5,383 nucleotides of DNA, from the NCBI GenBank assembly GCA_903898725.1, contig CAIUGQ010000605.1:1-5383 (forward strand), written 5' to 3'. Position 1 is the stretch's first letter; each line of letters starts with the position of its first letter. Under the pieces are notes generated by a model. The model had not been told where the DNA came from. It searched no databases and saw only the letters and a list, made by a program, of their open reading frames with translations. Below, piece by piece: positions 1 through 5,383 of this stretch. A program made the position numbers and the translations under genes. This DNA comes from an uncultured Burkholderiales bacterium. Lineage in GTDB: Bacteria > Pseudomonadota > Gammaproteobacteria > Burkholderiales > Burkholderiaceae_E.

Positions 1-336
1 CCGGCCGACCGCGACGCGCGCGCCGAGCTCGAGCGCCTGAGCGCGCCCGATGCACCGGCCGATGCGCGGGCCTGGCTCGAGCTCGTCGGCCTCGACATCG
101 AGCGCGCGTACGGGACGCGCGTCTGGCGCGACGTGCTGCGCCTGCGGGTGACCGTGCGCGGCCACGGGATGGCCGCGCCCGCACCCGGCTTCCTCGCCGA
201 CGCGCGGCTCGCCGCCCTGCGGGCGGGCGACGGGCCGCTGCGCTTCGCGCATTCGGACCTGTCCGGCTACTCGGTCTTCGAGGAGGCGCTGTGGTGGGGT
301 GTGCGCGCGGCCGAGGCGCTCACGGGCGGACGCTGA
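1..336 (+). CDS. FAD-dependent oxidoreductase, C-terminal 111 residues (5' end outside window)
   Basis: The reading frame is open from base 1 to a TGA at 334-336 and is the 3' end of a longer gene. The last 30 residues show the pattern that closes many two-dinucleotide-binding flavoproteins of the amine oxidase/protoporphyrinogen oxidase type. A hydrophobic strand (LRFAHSD, residues 80-86) is followed by LSGYSVFEEALWWGVRAAEAL (87-107), equivalent to the family's FAG..., G..EGA..SG..AA segment, which contacts the FAD pyrophosphate and ribityl chain. The N-terminal GxGxxG Rossmann motif is out of view, so substrate and subfamily cannot be named. A GTG at 133 lies inside the gene and is not a plausible start, because coding character continues upstream of it. 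The gene converges with the OtsA-like gene; the two stop codons are 14 bp apart. Confidence 0.7.
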   Translation, partial: PADRDARAELERLSAPDAPADARAWLELVGLDIERAYGTRVWRDVLRLRVTVRGHGMAAPAPGFLADARLAALRAGDGPLRFAHSDLSGYSVFEEALWWGVRAAEALTGGR

Positions 337-350
337 GGCTGCGGCGCAAT

Positions 351-2594
351 TCAGGCCGCCATGTCCCGCCGCGACTTCGCCTTCGCCTCGGTGCGCATGC
401 GCAGCTGCTGGCGCTGCCGCACGCGCGCGGCATCCATCAGCATCCGGCCGGCCCAGCGGTAGACGTTGTTCTCCTTGACGGTGCGCCGCATCAGCCGCAT
501 CCGCTCGCGCCGCTCGTCGCGATCCATCCGCAGGGCCTGGCGGATCGCGGCCGCCGTCTCCGAGAGGTCGTACGGATTGACCAGCAGCGCCTCGATCAGC
601 TCGCGCGACGCACCCGCGAAGGTCGAGAGGATCAGCACGCCGTCATGATCGTCGCGGGCCGCCACGAACTCCTTGGCCACCAGGTTCATGCCGTCATGCA
701 GGCTGTTCACCAGGCAGAAGTCGGCCGCCCGGTACAGCTCGAACACCTGCGTCGGCTCCTGGTGCTCGCCGATCAGCACGATCGGCTTCCAGCGGTCGGT
801 CCCGTAGGCCGCATTGATCCGTGCGGCAGTCTCCTCGGTCTCCTGCCTGAGCTGCCGGTAGGCGGGCAGCTTGCTGCGCGTGGGCGCGGCCACCTGCAGC
901 AGCGTGACCCGGCCGCGCCACGACGGGTCCTGCTCGAGCAGCTGCTCGACCGCGAGGAAGCGCTCGACGATGCCCTTGGTGAAGTCCCAGCGTTCCACGC
1001 CCACGCCGATGCGGACCTCGTCGCCGAGCGCATAGCGCTGCCGCACCGCACGCGCGCAGTCCTCGGCCGAAGGCAGCCCCTCGAGCCAGCGCGGCGGCCA
1101 CTCGATGGAGATCGGATAGGGCGCGACCCGGCAGACGTGGCCCTGGATGGTCACCGTCATGTGCTCGCGATCGATCTGGCACTCGACGTACCGATCCACC
1201 GTCTCGAGGAAGTTCTGGCAGTGATAGCGCGTGTGGAAGCCGAGGATGTCGGCCCGCAGCATGCCGGTCAGCAGTTCCTCCTTCCACGGGCACACGCCGA
1301 AGGTCTCGGCGTTCGGCCATGGGATGTGCCAGAACAGCACGACGGTGGCGCCCGGGATGCGCTGGCGGACCATCGCCGGCAGCAGCGCGAAGTGGTAGTC
1401 CTGCACGAACACCACCGGGTGATCGGTGCGGGCCTCCTTGAGCACGACGTCGGCGAACTTGCGGTTGACCGCCTGGTACTGGCGCCAGTCGCCCTCGCGG
1501 AACGAGGGTCGCACGTAGGCAAGGTGGCACAGCGGCCAGAGGCCCTCGTTCGAGAAGCCGAAGTAGAAGCCGTTCTCCTCCTCCTCGTCGAGCCAGACTC
1601 GGCGCAGCGTGTAGGCGGGATCGGAGGGCGGCACGCTGACGCGGTCGTGCAGGTCCACCACGTCGCGGTCGGCGCTGCCCGAGCCGTGCGCGACCCACAC
1701 GCCCGAGCAGGCGCGGATGATCGGCTCGAGCGCGGTGACCATGCCGCTGGCCGGCACCTGGACCACCGGCTTGCCGTCGGGCCCGCGGTTGTGGATGTAC
1801 GGCTCGCGGTTGGAGACGACGATCATCTGCGGGGAGTCGAGGCTCTGGCGCACGACGTGCGCGAGCGCGTTCGGCGTCCAGTTCTCGCGGTAGTCGATCT
1901 CGAGCCGCTGGTCGTGCTCGAGATCGCGCAGCACCTGGCGGACCTGCGACAGGATCGGCGCGCTCGAATGACCCTCGGCGTCGTCGAGGAACCGGCGGCT
2001 GCGGATGTCGCGCACCAGCAGCGTGCCCCAGCGGCGCAGCAGCAGCCAGGCCGCGAACACCGACAGCAGCGCCAGCACCACCGCCGACATCACGCCGAAC
2101 GCGATCAGGTAGTCGCGCGCCTTGGTGTAGCGGCGGTCGATGAAGGACATGTCGTGCACCAGCAGCACCACCGCGGGCTGACCGTCGGCGGCCTGCAGGT
2201 CGTAGCGCGCGACGTGCACCGTGCCCTGCGGCGTGCGCAGCACCCGGCTGGCGGGCTCGCTCGCGGCCGTGCCCGTCGCGCAGGACACCTGCGGCGGGGT
2301 CCGGTCGGTCTGGTAGAGCGTCTGGCCGTCGGGCCGGCAGGCCAGCACCGCGAGCAGCCGCTCGTCCTCGGTGACCTTCGACAGGAAACGCCTGAGCCTG
2401 GGCAGTTCGGAGCGGTCGAGCAGCGTGGGCAGCGTCTCGCCCATCGTGTTCATCACCACCTTCGCGCGCATCTCGACGTCGGTGCGGAACCATTCGGTCA
2501 GCATCCGCTCGACATACGGCACCGCGATCCAGGCGCCGACCGACAGGGTCACCAGCACGGGGAGCGCAAAACGCCAGAACAGGGTCCTCAGCAC
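351..2594 (-). CDS. otsA: Membrane-anchored trehalose-6-phosphate synthase family (GT20) protein with N-terminal periplasmic sensor-like domain
   Basis: This 747-residue protein should transfer glucose from a nucleotide sugar (UDP-glucose in most OtsA) to glucose 6-phosphate, giving trehalose 6-phosphate. The GT20 domain spans about 256-725. Residues matching E. coli OtsA are present: R263 (SNREP), W300, Y344 and W353 (GFSNEGLWP), D399 (VQDYH), H423 (FWHIPWP), R535 and K540 (GVERWDFTKG), R573, and D634 and E642 (HDGMNLVAKE). E. coli OtsA has about 474 residues; the extra ~250 here form TM1 (about 5-27), a periplasmic region (28-161) with C86 and C105, TM2 (163-186), then a basic RRW and a charged helical linker resembling a degenerate HAMP. 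The GTG start at 2592-2594 has GGGAG six bases upstream and directly precedes TM1; no in-frame ATG fits as well. The tail is basic. No otsB is in view. Acceptor identity (glucose 6-phosphate or a relative such as glycerol 3-phosphate) is inferred from family only. Confidence 0.88.
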   Translation of the reverse strand: MLRTLFWRFALPVLVTLSVGAWIAVPYVERMLTEWFRTDVEMRAKVVMNTMGETLPTLLDRSELPRLRRFLSKVTEDERLLAVLACRPDGQTLYQTDRTPPQVSCATGTAASEPASRVLRTPQGTVHVARYDLQAADGQPAVVLLVHDMSFIDRRYTKARDYLIAFGVMSAVVLALLSVFAAWLLLRRWGTLLVRDIRSRRFLDDAEGHSSAPILSQVRQVLRDLEHDQRLEIDYRENWTPNALAHVVRQSLDSPQMIVVSNREPYIHNRGPDGKPVVQVPASGMVTALEPIIRACSGVWVAHGSGSADRDVVDLHDRVSVPPSDPAYTLRRVWLDEEEENGFYFGFSNEGLWPLCHLAYVRPSFREGDWRQYQAVNRKFADVVLKEARTDHPVVFVQDYHFALLPAMVRQRIPGATVVLFWHIPWPNAETFGVCPWKEELLTGMLRADILGFHTRYHCQNFLETVDRYVECQIDREHMTVTIQGHVCRVAPYPISIEWPPRWLEGLPSAEDCARAVRQRYALGDEVRIGVGVERWDFTKGIVERFLAVEQLLEQDPSWRGRVTLLQVAAPTRSKLPAYRQLRQETEETAARINAAYGTDRWKPIVLIGEHQEPTQVFELYRAADFCLVNSLHDGMNLVAKEFVAARDDHDGVLILSTFAGASRELIEALLVNPYDLSETAAAIRQALRMDRDERRERMRLMRRTVKENNVYRWAGRMLMDAARVRQRQQLRMRTEAKAKSRRDMAA
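2037..2582 (-). other. Two-TM periplasmic sensor-like module of the OtsA-family protein
   Basis: Residues 5-186 of the OtsA-like protein have the topology of a histidine kinase or chemoreceptor input module: a short cytoplasmic start, TM1 (about 5-27), about 135 periplasmic residues, TM2 (163-186), then arginines marking the cytoplasmic side. The periplasmic part contains ERLLAVLACRPDG (79-90), then a hydrophilic stretch, then GTVHVARYDL and AVVLLVHDMSF. This order resembles the strand-turn-strand layout of a PAS/Cache-like extracytoplasmic domain. The Cache-like assignment is inference from pattern; the membrane topology is read directly from hydropathy and positive-inside charge. Confidence 0.6.
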
Positions 2595-2600
2595 ATCAGG

Positions 2601-2605
2601 CTCCC
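2601..2605 (-). promoter_or_regulatory. Ribosome binding site of the OtsA-like gene
   Basis: On the minus strand GGGAG lies six bases before the GTG at 2592-2594. It decides the start, because the overlapping ATG (2594-2596) is out of frame and meets a stop after two codons. The next in-frame methionine (residue 31) would delete TM1. Confidence 0.6.
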
Positions 2606-2705
2606 GGCAAGCGGTCAGGGAAGCAGGATACCCGCAACGCCTTGCCTTCCTCGAAAAACGGGACGGGCCAGGCCGAGGCAAGCGCCGTGCCCGTGCCCCT
2701 TCGTA

Positions 2706-2713
2706 GGACAATG
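2706..2713 (+). promoter_or_regulatory. Candidate promoter -10 element (GGACAATG) of the reductase-transporter unit
   Basis: The octamer GGACAATG, AT-rich relative to its surroundings, lies 52 bases before the reductase ATG. The identical octamer occurs before the CcmI-like gene at a similar distance. GACAAT matches TATAAT at four of six positions. A recognisable -35 box at normal spacing is lacking, so this is inferred from recurrence and position only. Confidence 0.35.
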
Positions 2714-2752
2714 GCCGCCGGGCCGCGCGGTGTGCCGCCCGCCCCACCCTCC

Positions 2753-2757
2753 AGGAG
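2753..2757 (+). promoter_or_regulatory. Ribosome binding site of the aldo/keto reductase
   Basis: AGGAG lies eight bases before the ATG at 2766. It fixes the start, even though the same frame stays open far upstream as antisense of the OtsA-like gene. Confidence 0.7.
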
Positions 2758-2765
2758 CCTCCGCG

Positions 2766-3776
2766 ATGCAGTACCGCAAGCTCGGCCGCAGCGGCGTCTC
2801 GGTGTCGACGCTGTGCCTCGGCACCATGATGTTCGGCGACCGCACCACCGAGTCGGACGCCGTCGAGATCGTCGCCGCGTGCCGTGACGCCGGCGTGAAC
2901 TTCATCGACACCGCCGATGTCTACTCGCTCGGCGAATCCGAGCGGATCACCGGCCGTGCCATCGCCTCGGCGCGGCACCACTGGGTGCTGGCGACCAAGG
3001 TCGGCAACGCGATGAGCGACGACCGCAATGCCCGCGGCCTGTCGCGGCGCTGGCTGGCCCGCGCGATCGACGACTCGCTGCTGCGGCTCGGCACCGATCA
3101 CGTCGACATCTGGTACCTGCACCGCGAGGACCCGAACACGCCGCTCGACGAGACCATCGCCGGCGTCGCCGACGCGATCCGCGCCGGCAAGGTCCGATAT
3201 CTCGGGGTCTCCAACCACCGCGCGTGGCGGATCGCCGAGATCGTCGCGCTGTGCCGCGAGGCCGGCATCCCGGCGCCCGCGGTCTGCCAGCCGTACTACA
3301 ACGCCTTCAACCGGATGCCCGAGGTCGAGACGCTGCCCGCCTGCGGCCGCTACGGCATCGGCGTGGCGCCCTACTCGCCGATCGCCCGCGGCGTGCTCGC
3401 CGGCAAGTACCTGCCGGGCGAGGCGCCGCCGGCGGACTCGCGCGCGGCCCGCGGCGATCGCCGCATCATGCAGACCGAATGGCGCGAGGAGTCGCTGGTG
3501 CTCGCGCAGCGCATCGCCGAGCACGCGCGCGCACGCGGCGCCACTCCGTCGCAGTTCGCGGTGGCCTGGGTGCTGAACAACGCCTTCGTGAGCTCGGCGA
3601 TCGTCGGCCCGCGCACGCTCGGGCAGATGCGCCAATACCTCGACGGCACGGGCTTCGCGTTCACCGCCGAGGACGAGGCGCTGATCGACGGCATGGTCTC
3701 GCCGGGGCATCCGTCCACGCCGGGCTACAACGACCCCGCCTACCCGCTCGAGGGGCGGGTGTCCCTCGCCGGCTGA
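2766..3776 (+). CDS. Aldo/keto reductase
   Basis: This 336-residue cytosolic NADPH-dependent oxidoreductase reduces an aldehyde or ketone (or runs the reverse reaction). The (beta/alpha)8 family pattern is complete. It opens with MQYRKLGRSGVSVSTLCLGT, typical of the potassium-channel beta-subunit-like AKR branch. The catalytic tetrad is intact: D48 and Y53 (FIDTADVY), K78 (LATKVG) and H119 (WYLHRED). Cofactor-site segments follow: GVSN (147-150), CQPYYN (174-179), YSPIARGVLAGKY (203-215) and a C-terminal IVGPRTLGQM (279-288) that binds the adenosine phosphate in relatives. The length is normal for the branch. The ATG is supported by AGGAG eight bases upstream. The MFS gene follows after 11 bp, so the enzyme may act on the transported compound. 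The substrate cannot be read from sequence. Confidence 0.93.
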   Translation: MQYRKLGRSGVSVSTLCLGTMMFGDRTTESDAVEIVAACRDAGVNFIDTADVYSLGESERITGRAIASARHHWVLATKVGNAMSDDRNARGLSRRWLARAIDDSLLRLGTDHVDIWYLHREDPNTPLDETIAGVADAIRAGKVRYLGVSNHRAWRIAEIVALCREAGIPAPAVCQPYYNAFNRMPEVETLPACGRYGIGVAPYSPIARGVLAGKYLPGEAPPADSRAARGDRRIMQTEWREESLVLAQRIAEHARARGATPSQFAVAWVLNNAFVSSAIVGPRTLGQMRQYLDGTGFAFTAEDEALIDGMVSPGHPSTPGYNDPAYPLEGRVSLAG

Positions 3777-3787
3777 GCGCGGTCGCG

Positions 3788-4975
3788 ATGGATGCGCGCA
3801 CCGGCTGGGTCGCGGCGATGTCGCTCGCCCAGCTGGTGTCGTGGGGCAGCCTGTACTACACCTTCTCGCTGCTGATGCCGGCGCTCGAGGCCGATCTCGG
3901 GCTCGGCCGGGTGGAGGTCAGCGGCGCGTTCAGTGCCGCGCTGCTCGCCGGGGGCGTGGCCGGCGTGCAGGTCGGCCGCTGGATCGATGCGGGGCACGGC
4001 CGGGCGGTGATGTCGGCGGGATCGATGCTCGCGGGCGTGATGCTGCTGGGGCTCGCCCGCGTCGAAGGGGTCGTGGGCCTGTACGCGGTGTGGATCGTCC
4101 TCGGCGCGGCGACGGCCGCGGTGCTCTACGAACCCGCCTTCGCCATCCTGATCCGGCGCTGGCCCGACGACTACCGCCGCTCCCTGATCGCGATGACCTT
4201 CCTCGGGGGACTCGCCTCCACCGTCTTCATCCCGCTGACCGCATGGCTGATCGAGGCCCTGGGCTGGCGCCGGACCTGCGAGGTGCTGGCCGGGCTGCAC
4301 CTGCTGCTGTGCCTGCCGATCCACTGGTCGATGCTGGCCGGCGAGCCGCCCGGCCGCCCGCGGGCGGCCGCGGGTGCCGAGGGTGATGCACCGACGCTGC
4401 GGGCGCTCGCCACCTCGCCCGCGTTCCTGCTGATCACCGCCTTCCTCGTCGGCTTCATGGCCTTCACGTCCGCGCTGTCCGCCCACATGGTGCCGCTGAT
4501 GCGCGAACAGGGCGTGCCCGCGGCCTGGGCGGTCGCCATCCCGGCGAGCATCGGCGCGATGCAGGTGCTCGGCCGGGTGGTGCTGTTCGTGTTCGAGGGC
4601 CGCATCGACCCGCGCCGCTTCGACCGGGCGATCCCGCTGATGCTGCCGGCGGCGATCGCGCTGCTGCTGGCGGGCGGCGGCAGCGTCGTCGCCGCACTTG
4701 CGTTCGCCGCCTGCTACGGCATCGGCAACGGGCTGATCACCATCGTCAAGGCGACCTCGATCGCGCAGTACGTGAGCCGGGACCGGGTCGCGGCGCTGAG
4801 CGGCATGCAGCAGCCGGCCGCGGCACTCGCCCGCGCCGCGGGACCGATCCTGCTCGCCTCGCTGTGGAGCCTCACCGGCGACTACGGGCTCGGCCTGTGG
4901 GTACTGCTGGGCACGGGGGTCGTGTCGGCGGCGCTGCTGCGCCTCGCGCAGGCGCGGGCGCTGCCGCAGGCCTGA
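3788..4975 (+). CDS. MFS transporter, 12 transmembrane segments
   Basis: This 395-residue inner-membrane protein should be a proton- or ion-coupled secondary transporter of the major facilitator superfamily. Hydrophobic segments fall at about 7-29, 44-64, 75-95, 97-121, 132-154, 163-183, 212-234, 246-268, 281-300, 301-322, 340-360 and 365-386. A hydrophilic loop at 184-210, rich in Pro, Arg, Ala and Gly, splits the two six-helix halves. GRWIDAGHGRAVM (63-75) matches MFS motif A (G-x-x-x-D-x-x-G-R) between helices 2 and 3. LYEPAF (113-118) places a glutamate within helix 4. No strong Shine-Dalgarno precedes the ATG at 3788, and the gene starts 11 bp after the reductase stop, so translational coupling is likely; an internal ATG at residue 11 is a less likely start because it trims helix 1. 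Substrate and direction are unknown. Confidence 0.9.
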   Translation: MDARTGWVAAMSLAQLVSWGSLYYTFSLLMPALEADLGLGRVEVSGAFSAALLAGGVAGVQVGRWIDAGHGRAVMSAGSMLAGVMLLGLARVEGVVGLYAVWIVLGAATAAVLYEPAFAILIRRWPDDYRRSLIAMTFLGGLASTVFIPLTAWLIEALGWRRTCEVLAGLHLLLCLPIHWSMLAGEPPGRPRAAAGAEGDAPTLRALATSPAFLLITAFLVGFMAFTSALSAHMVPLMREQGVPAAWAVAIPASIGAMQVLGRVVLFVFEGRIDPRRFDRAIPLMLPAAIALLLAGGGSVVAALAFAACYGIGNGLITIVKATSIAQYVSRDRVAALSGMQQPAAALARAAGPILLASLWSLTGDYGLGLWVLLGTGVVSAALLRLAQARALPQA

Positions 4976-4987
4976 GGCGCAGCCGCC

Positions 4988-5002
4988 CGGGGCGACGCCC
5001 CG
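4988..5002 (+). terminator. Short GC hairpin after the MFS gene
   Basis: CGGGGC (4988-4993) pairs perfectly with GCCCCG (4997-5002) around a three-base loop, 13 bases after the transporter stop. No T-run follows, so it is not a classic intrinsic terminator. It may stabilise the mRNA 3' end or aid termination. Confidence 0.35.
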
Positions 5003-5008
5003 CCCCCC

Positions 5009-5039
5009 GGCGGGCCGTTGCGCGGTCCGGCGGCCCGCC
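5009..5039 (+). terminator. Nine-base-pair GC hairpin between MFS and CcmI-like genes
   Basis: GGCGGGCCG (5009-5017) pairs perfectly with CGGCCCGCC (5031-5039). Two G-U pairs and one G-C pair can extend the stem inward to 12 pairs, leaving a seven-base loop. It lies between the transporter stop and the next candidate promoter, where a transcript end is expected. The lack of a T-run lowers confidence in a rho-independent terminator. Confidence 0.4.
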
Positions 5040-5042
5040 ATG

Positions 5043-5050
5043 GGACAATG
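5043..5050 (+). promoter_or_regulatory. Candidate promoter -10 element (GGACAATG) of the CcmI-like gene
   Basis: This is a second copy of the octamer found before the reductase; with flanks, nine of ten bases of TNGGACAATG-type context agree. It lies 43 bases before the GTG at 5094, just after the hairpins. No clear -35 box is seen at standard spacing (TTGCGC at 5018 is about 20 bases away). It overlaps an inverted repeat. Confidence 0.35.
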
Positions 5051-5061
5051 CCGGGTTGTCC
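5043..5061. repeat. Inverted repeat GGACAA-N7-TTGTCC
   Basis: GGACAA (5043-5048) and TTGTCC (5056-5061) are perfect inverted half-sites with seven bases between them. They overlap the candidate -10 element and the expected transcription start, where an operator would act. Six-base arms also arise by chance, so a regulator site is only a possibility. Confidence 0.3.
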
Positions 5062-5093
5062 ACGTGCCCGGACCCCGCGTCCCCGACCGACCC

Positions 5094-5383
5094 GTGACCG
5101 CATCGATCCTCCTGCTCGCCCTGCTGCTGCTCGTGGCCGTCCTCGTCGGCGCCTACGTGCTGTGGCCGCTGCTGCGCCGTCCTGCTCCGGCTGCGGCCGC
5201 GACCGATGCGGCCGCGGTGTCCCGCGCGGTGCTGCGCGAGCGCCGCCGCGAACTGGAGACGGCGCTCGCCCATCTGCCCGCTGATGCCCCCGAGCGCCGG
5301 GTCGCGCTGGCCGAGTTCGCCGCGCAGGCCGACGACGAGCTCGCCGCGGCGCCGGCGCCGGAGGTGCTCGCCGCCGCGCCGCG
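5094..5383 (+). CDS. CcmI-like membrane-anchored protein, N-terminal 96 residues (3' end outside window)
   Basis: The frame begins at GTG 5094 and stays open to the window end. It opens with one strong transmembrane helix (about 4-27, Leu/Val-rich) ending in VLWPLLRR, so the rest is probably anchored on one face of the inner membrane. A charged helix follows, with AVLRERRRELETAL (45-58) and EFAAQADDEL (74-83). TM, then a WPLLR-type end, an R-x-R-x-x-E-L helix and a second helix ending in EL are typical of CcmI/CycH, which presents apocytochrome c during System I maturation. Only the N-terminus is visible and no other ccm gene is in the window, so another single-pass protein remains possible. 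Start is uncertain: in-frame GTG 5064 and ATG 5040 would add 10 or 18 residues, but those codons overlap the promoter-like motif. No good Shine-Dalgarno is seen. Residues 31-40 and 84-96 are low-complexity Ala/Pro. Confidence 0.5.
   Translation, partial: MTASILLLALLLLVAVLVGAYVLWPLLRRPAPAAAATDAAAVSRAVLRERRRELETALAHLPADAPERRVALAEFAAQADDELAAAPAPEVLAAAP

Larger units (their letters stand above)
2595..2765. promoter_or_regulatory. Divergent intergenic region between the OtsA-like gene and the aldo/keto reductase
   Basis: This 171-bp gap separates two divergently transcribed genes and must hold both promoters. It contains the least GC-rich patch nearby (about 2651-2660, an A-run). On the minus strand a weak -10-like TATCCT sits at 2625-2630, about 30 bases from the GTG, but no convincing -35 is placed 17 bases upstream. 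On the plus strand GGACAATG at 2706-2713 is a candidate -10 element. No clear operator palindrome was seen. Confidence 0.5.

Noticed and set aside
337..364. A bidirectional terminator between the convergent oxidoreductase and OtsA-like genes
   Set aside because: Only a five-pair stem (341-345 with 355-359) is visible, without flanking T-runs. The gap is 14 bp, so any terminator would lie inside coding sequence; the support is too weak to call.
694..2493. A 599-residue alternative frame on the minus strand within the OtsA-like gene
   Set aside because: It is a low-complexity Arg/Ala/Gly/Pro shadow of the real frame with no motif, and no frameshift is needed because the GT20 frame is intact throughout.
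291..2765. A very long open frame on the plus strand running antisense to the OtsA-like gene and into the aldo/keto reductase
   Set aside because: It is rich in His, Arg, Ala and Pro without any domain until residue MQYRKLG at 2766. Stop codons are rare in antisense frames of GC-rich genes, and the opposite strand carries an unmistakable GT20 enzyme.
2595..3710. An upstream extension of the OtsA-like frame on the minus strand across the aldo/keto reductase
   Set aside because: The extension is antisense to a well-supported reductase, has no recognisable domain, and would bury the TM1 signal anchor deep in the protein. The GTG at 2594 has a good ribosome binding site.
3224..3787. An upstream extension of the MFS frame into the aldo/keto reductase
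   Set aside because: The upstream part is an out-of-frame shadow of the reductase, rich in Arg. The ATG at 3788 directly precedes the first membrane helix.
3740..5041. A 433-residue open frame on the minus strand opposite the MFS transporter
   Set aside because: The product is extremely rich in Arg, Gln, Gly and His with no domain pattern, while the plus strand encodes twelve clear membrane helices.

Overview
The window is very GC-rich (about 70 % by eye) with dense coding and short intergenic gaps. Third codon positions are almost always G or C. Gene content and protein style suggest a high-GC Gram-negative proteobacterium, most likely a betaproteobacterium of the Burkholderiales type. That placement is inference from style and families, not from a marker gene.

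Layout: (1) 1-336 (+) is the C-terminal end of a FAD-dependent oxidoreductase whose start lies outside the window. (2) 351-2594 (-) is a 747-residue GT20 glycosyltransferase of the trehalose-6-phosphate synthase (OtsA) family. It converges on gene 1 with 14 bp between stop codons. Its N-terminal quarter is not enzyme: it has two membrane segments around a periplasmic domain of about 135 residues, like a sensor module. (3) 2595-2765 is the divergent intergenic region holding the ribosome binding sites and probable promoters of the genes on either side. (4) 2766-3776 (+) is an aldo/keto reductase with an intact catalytic tetrad. (5) 3788-4975 (+) is a 12-helix MFS transporter that follows after 11 bp and is probably co-transcribed with the reductase. 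(6) 4976-5093 is an intergenic region with strong GC hairpins, then a promoter-like motif and an inverted repeat. (7) 5094-5383 (+) is the start of a membrane-anchored protein resembling CcmI of cytochrome c biogenesis, cut by the window end.

The genes do not form one pathway. The reductase and transporter look like a small two-gene unit for an unidentified carbonyl-containing compound. The OtsA-like gene stands alone on its strand with no trehalose-phosphate phosphatase (otsB) in view. The most notable item is the fusion of a periplasmic sensor-like module to a complete sugar-phosphate glycosyltransferase, which suggests that the synthesis of trehalose 6-phosphate or a related compound is controlled at the membrane by an extracytoplasmic signal. 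I found no CRISPR array, mobile element, tRNA or rRNA gene.
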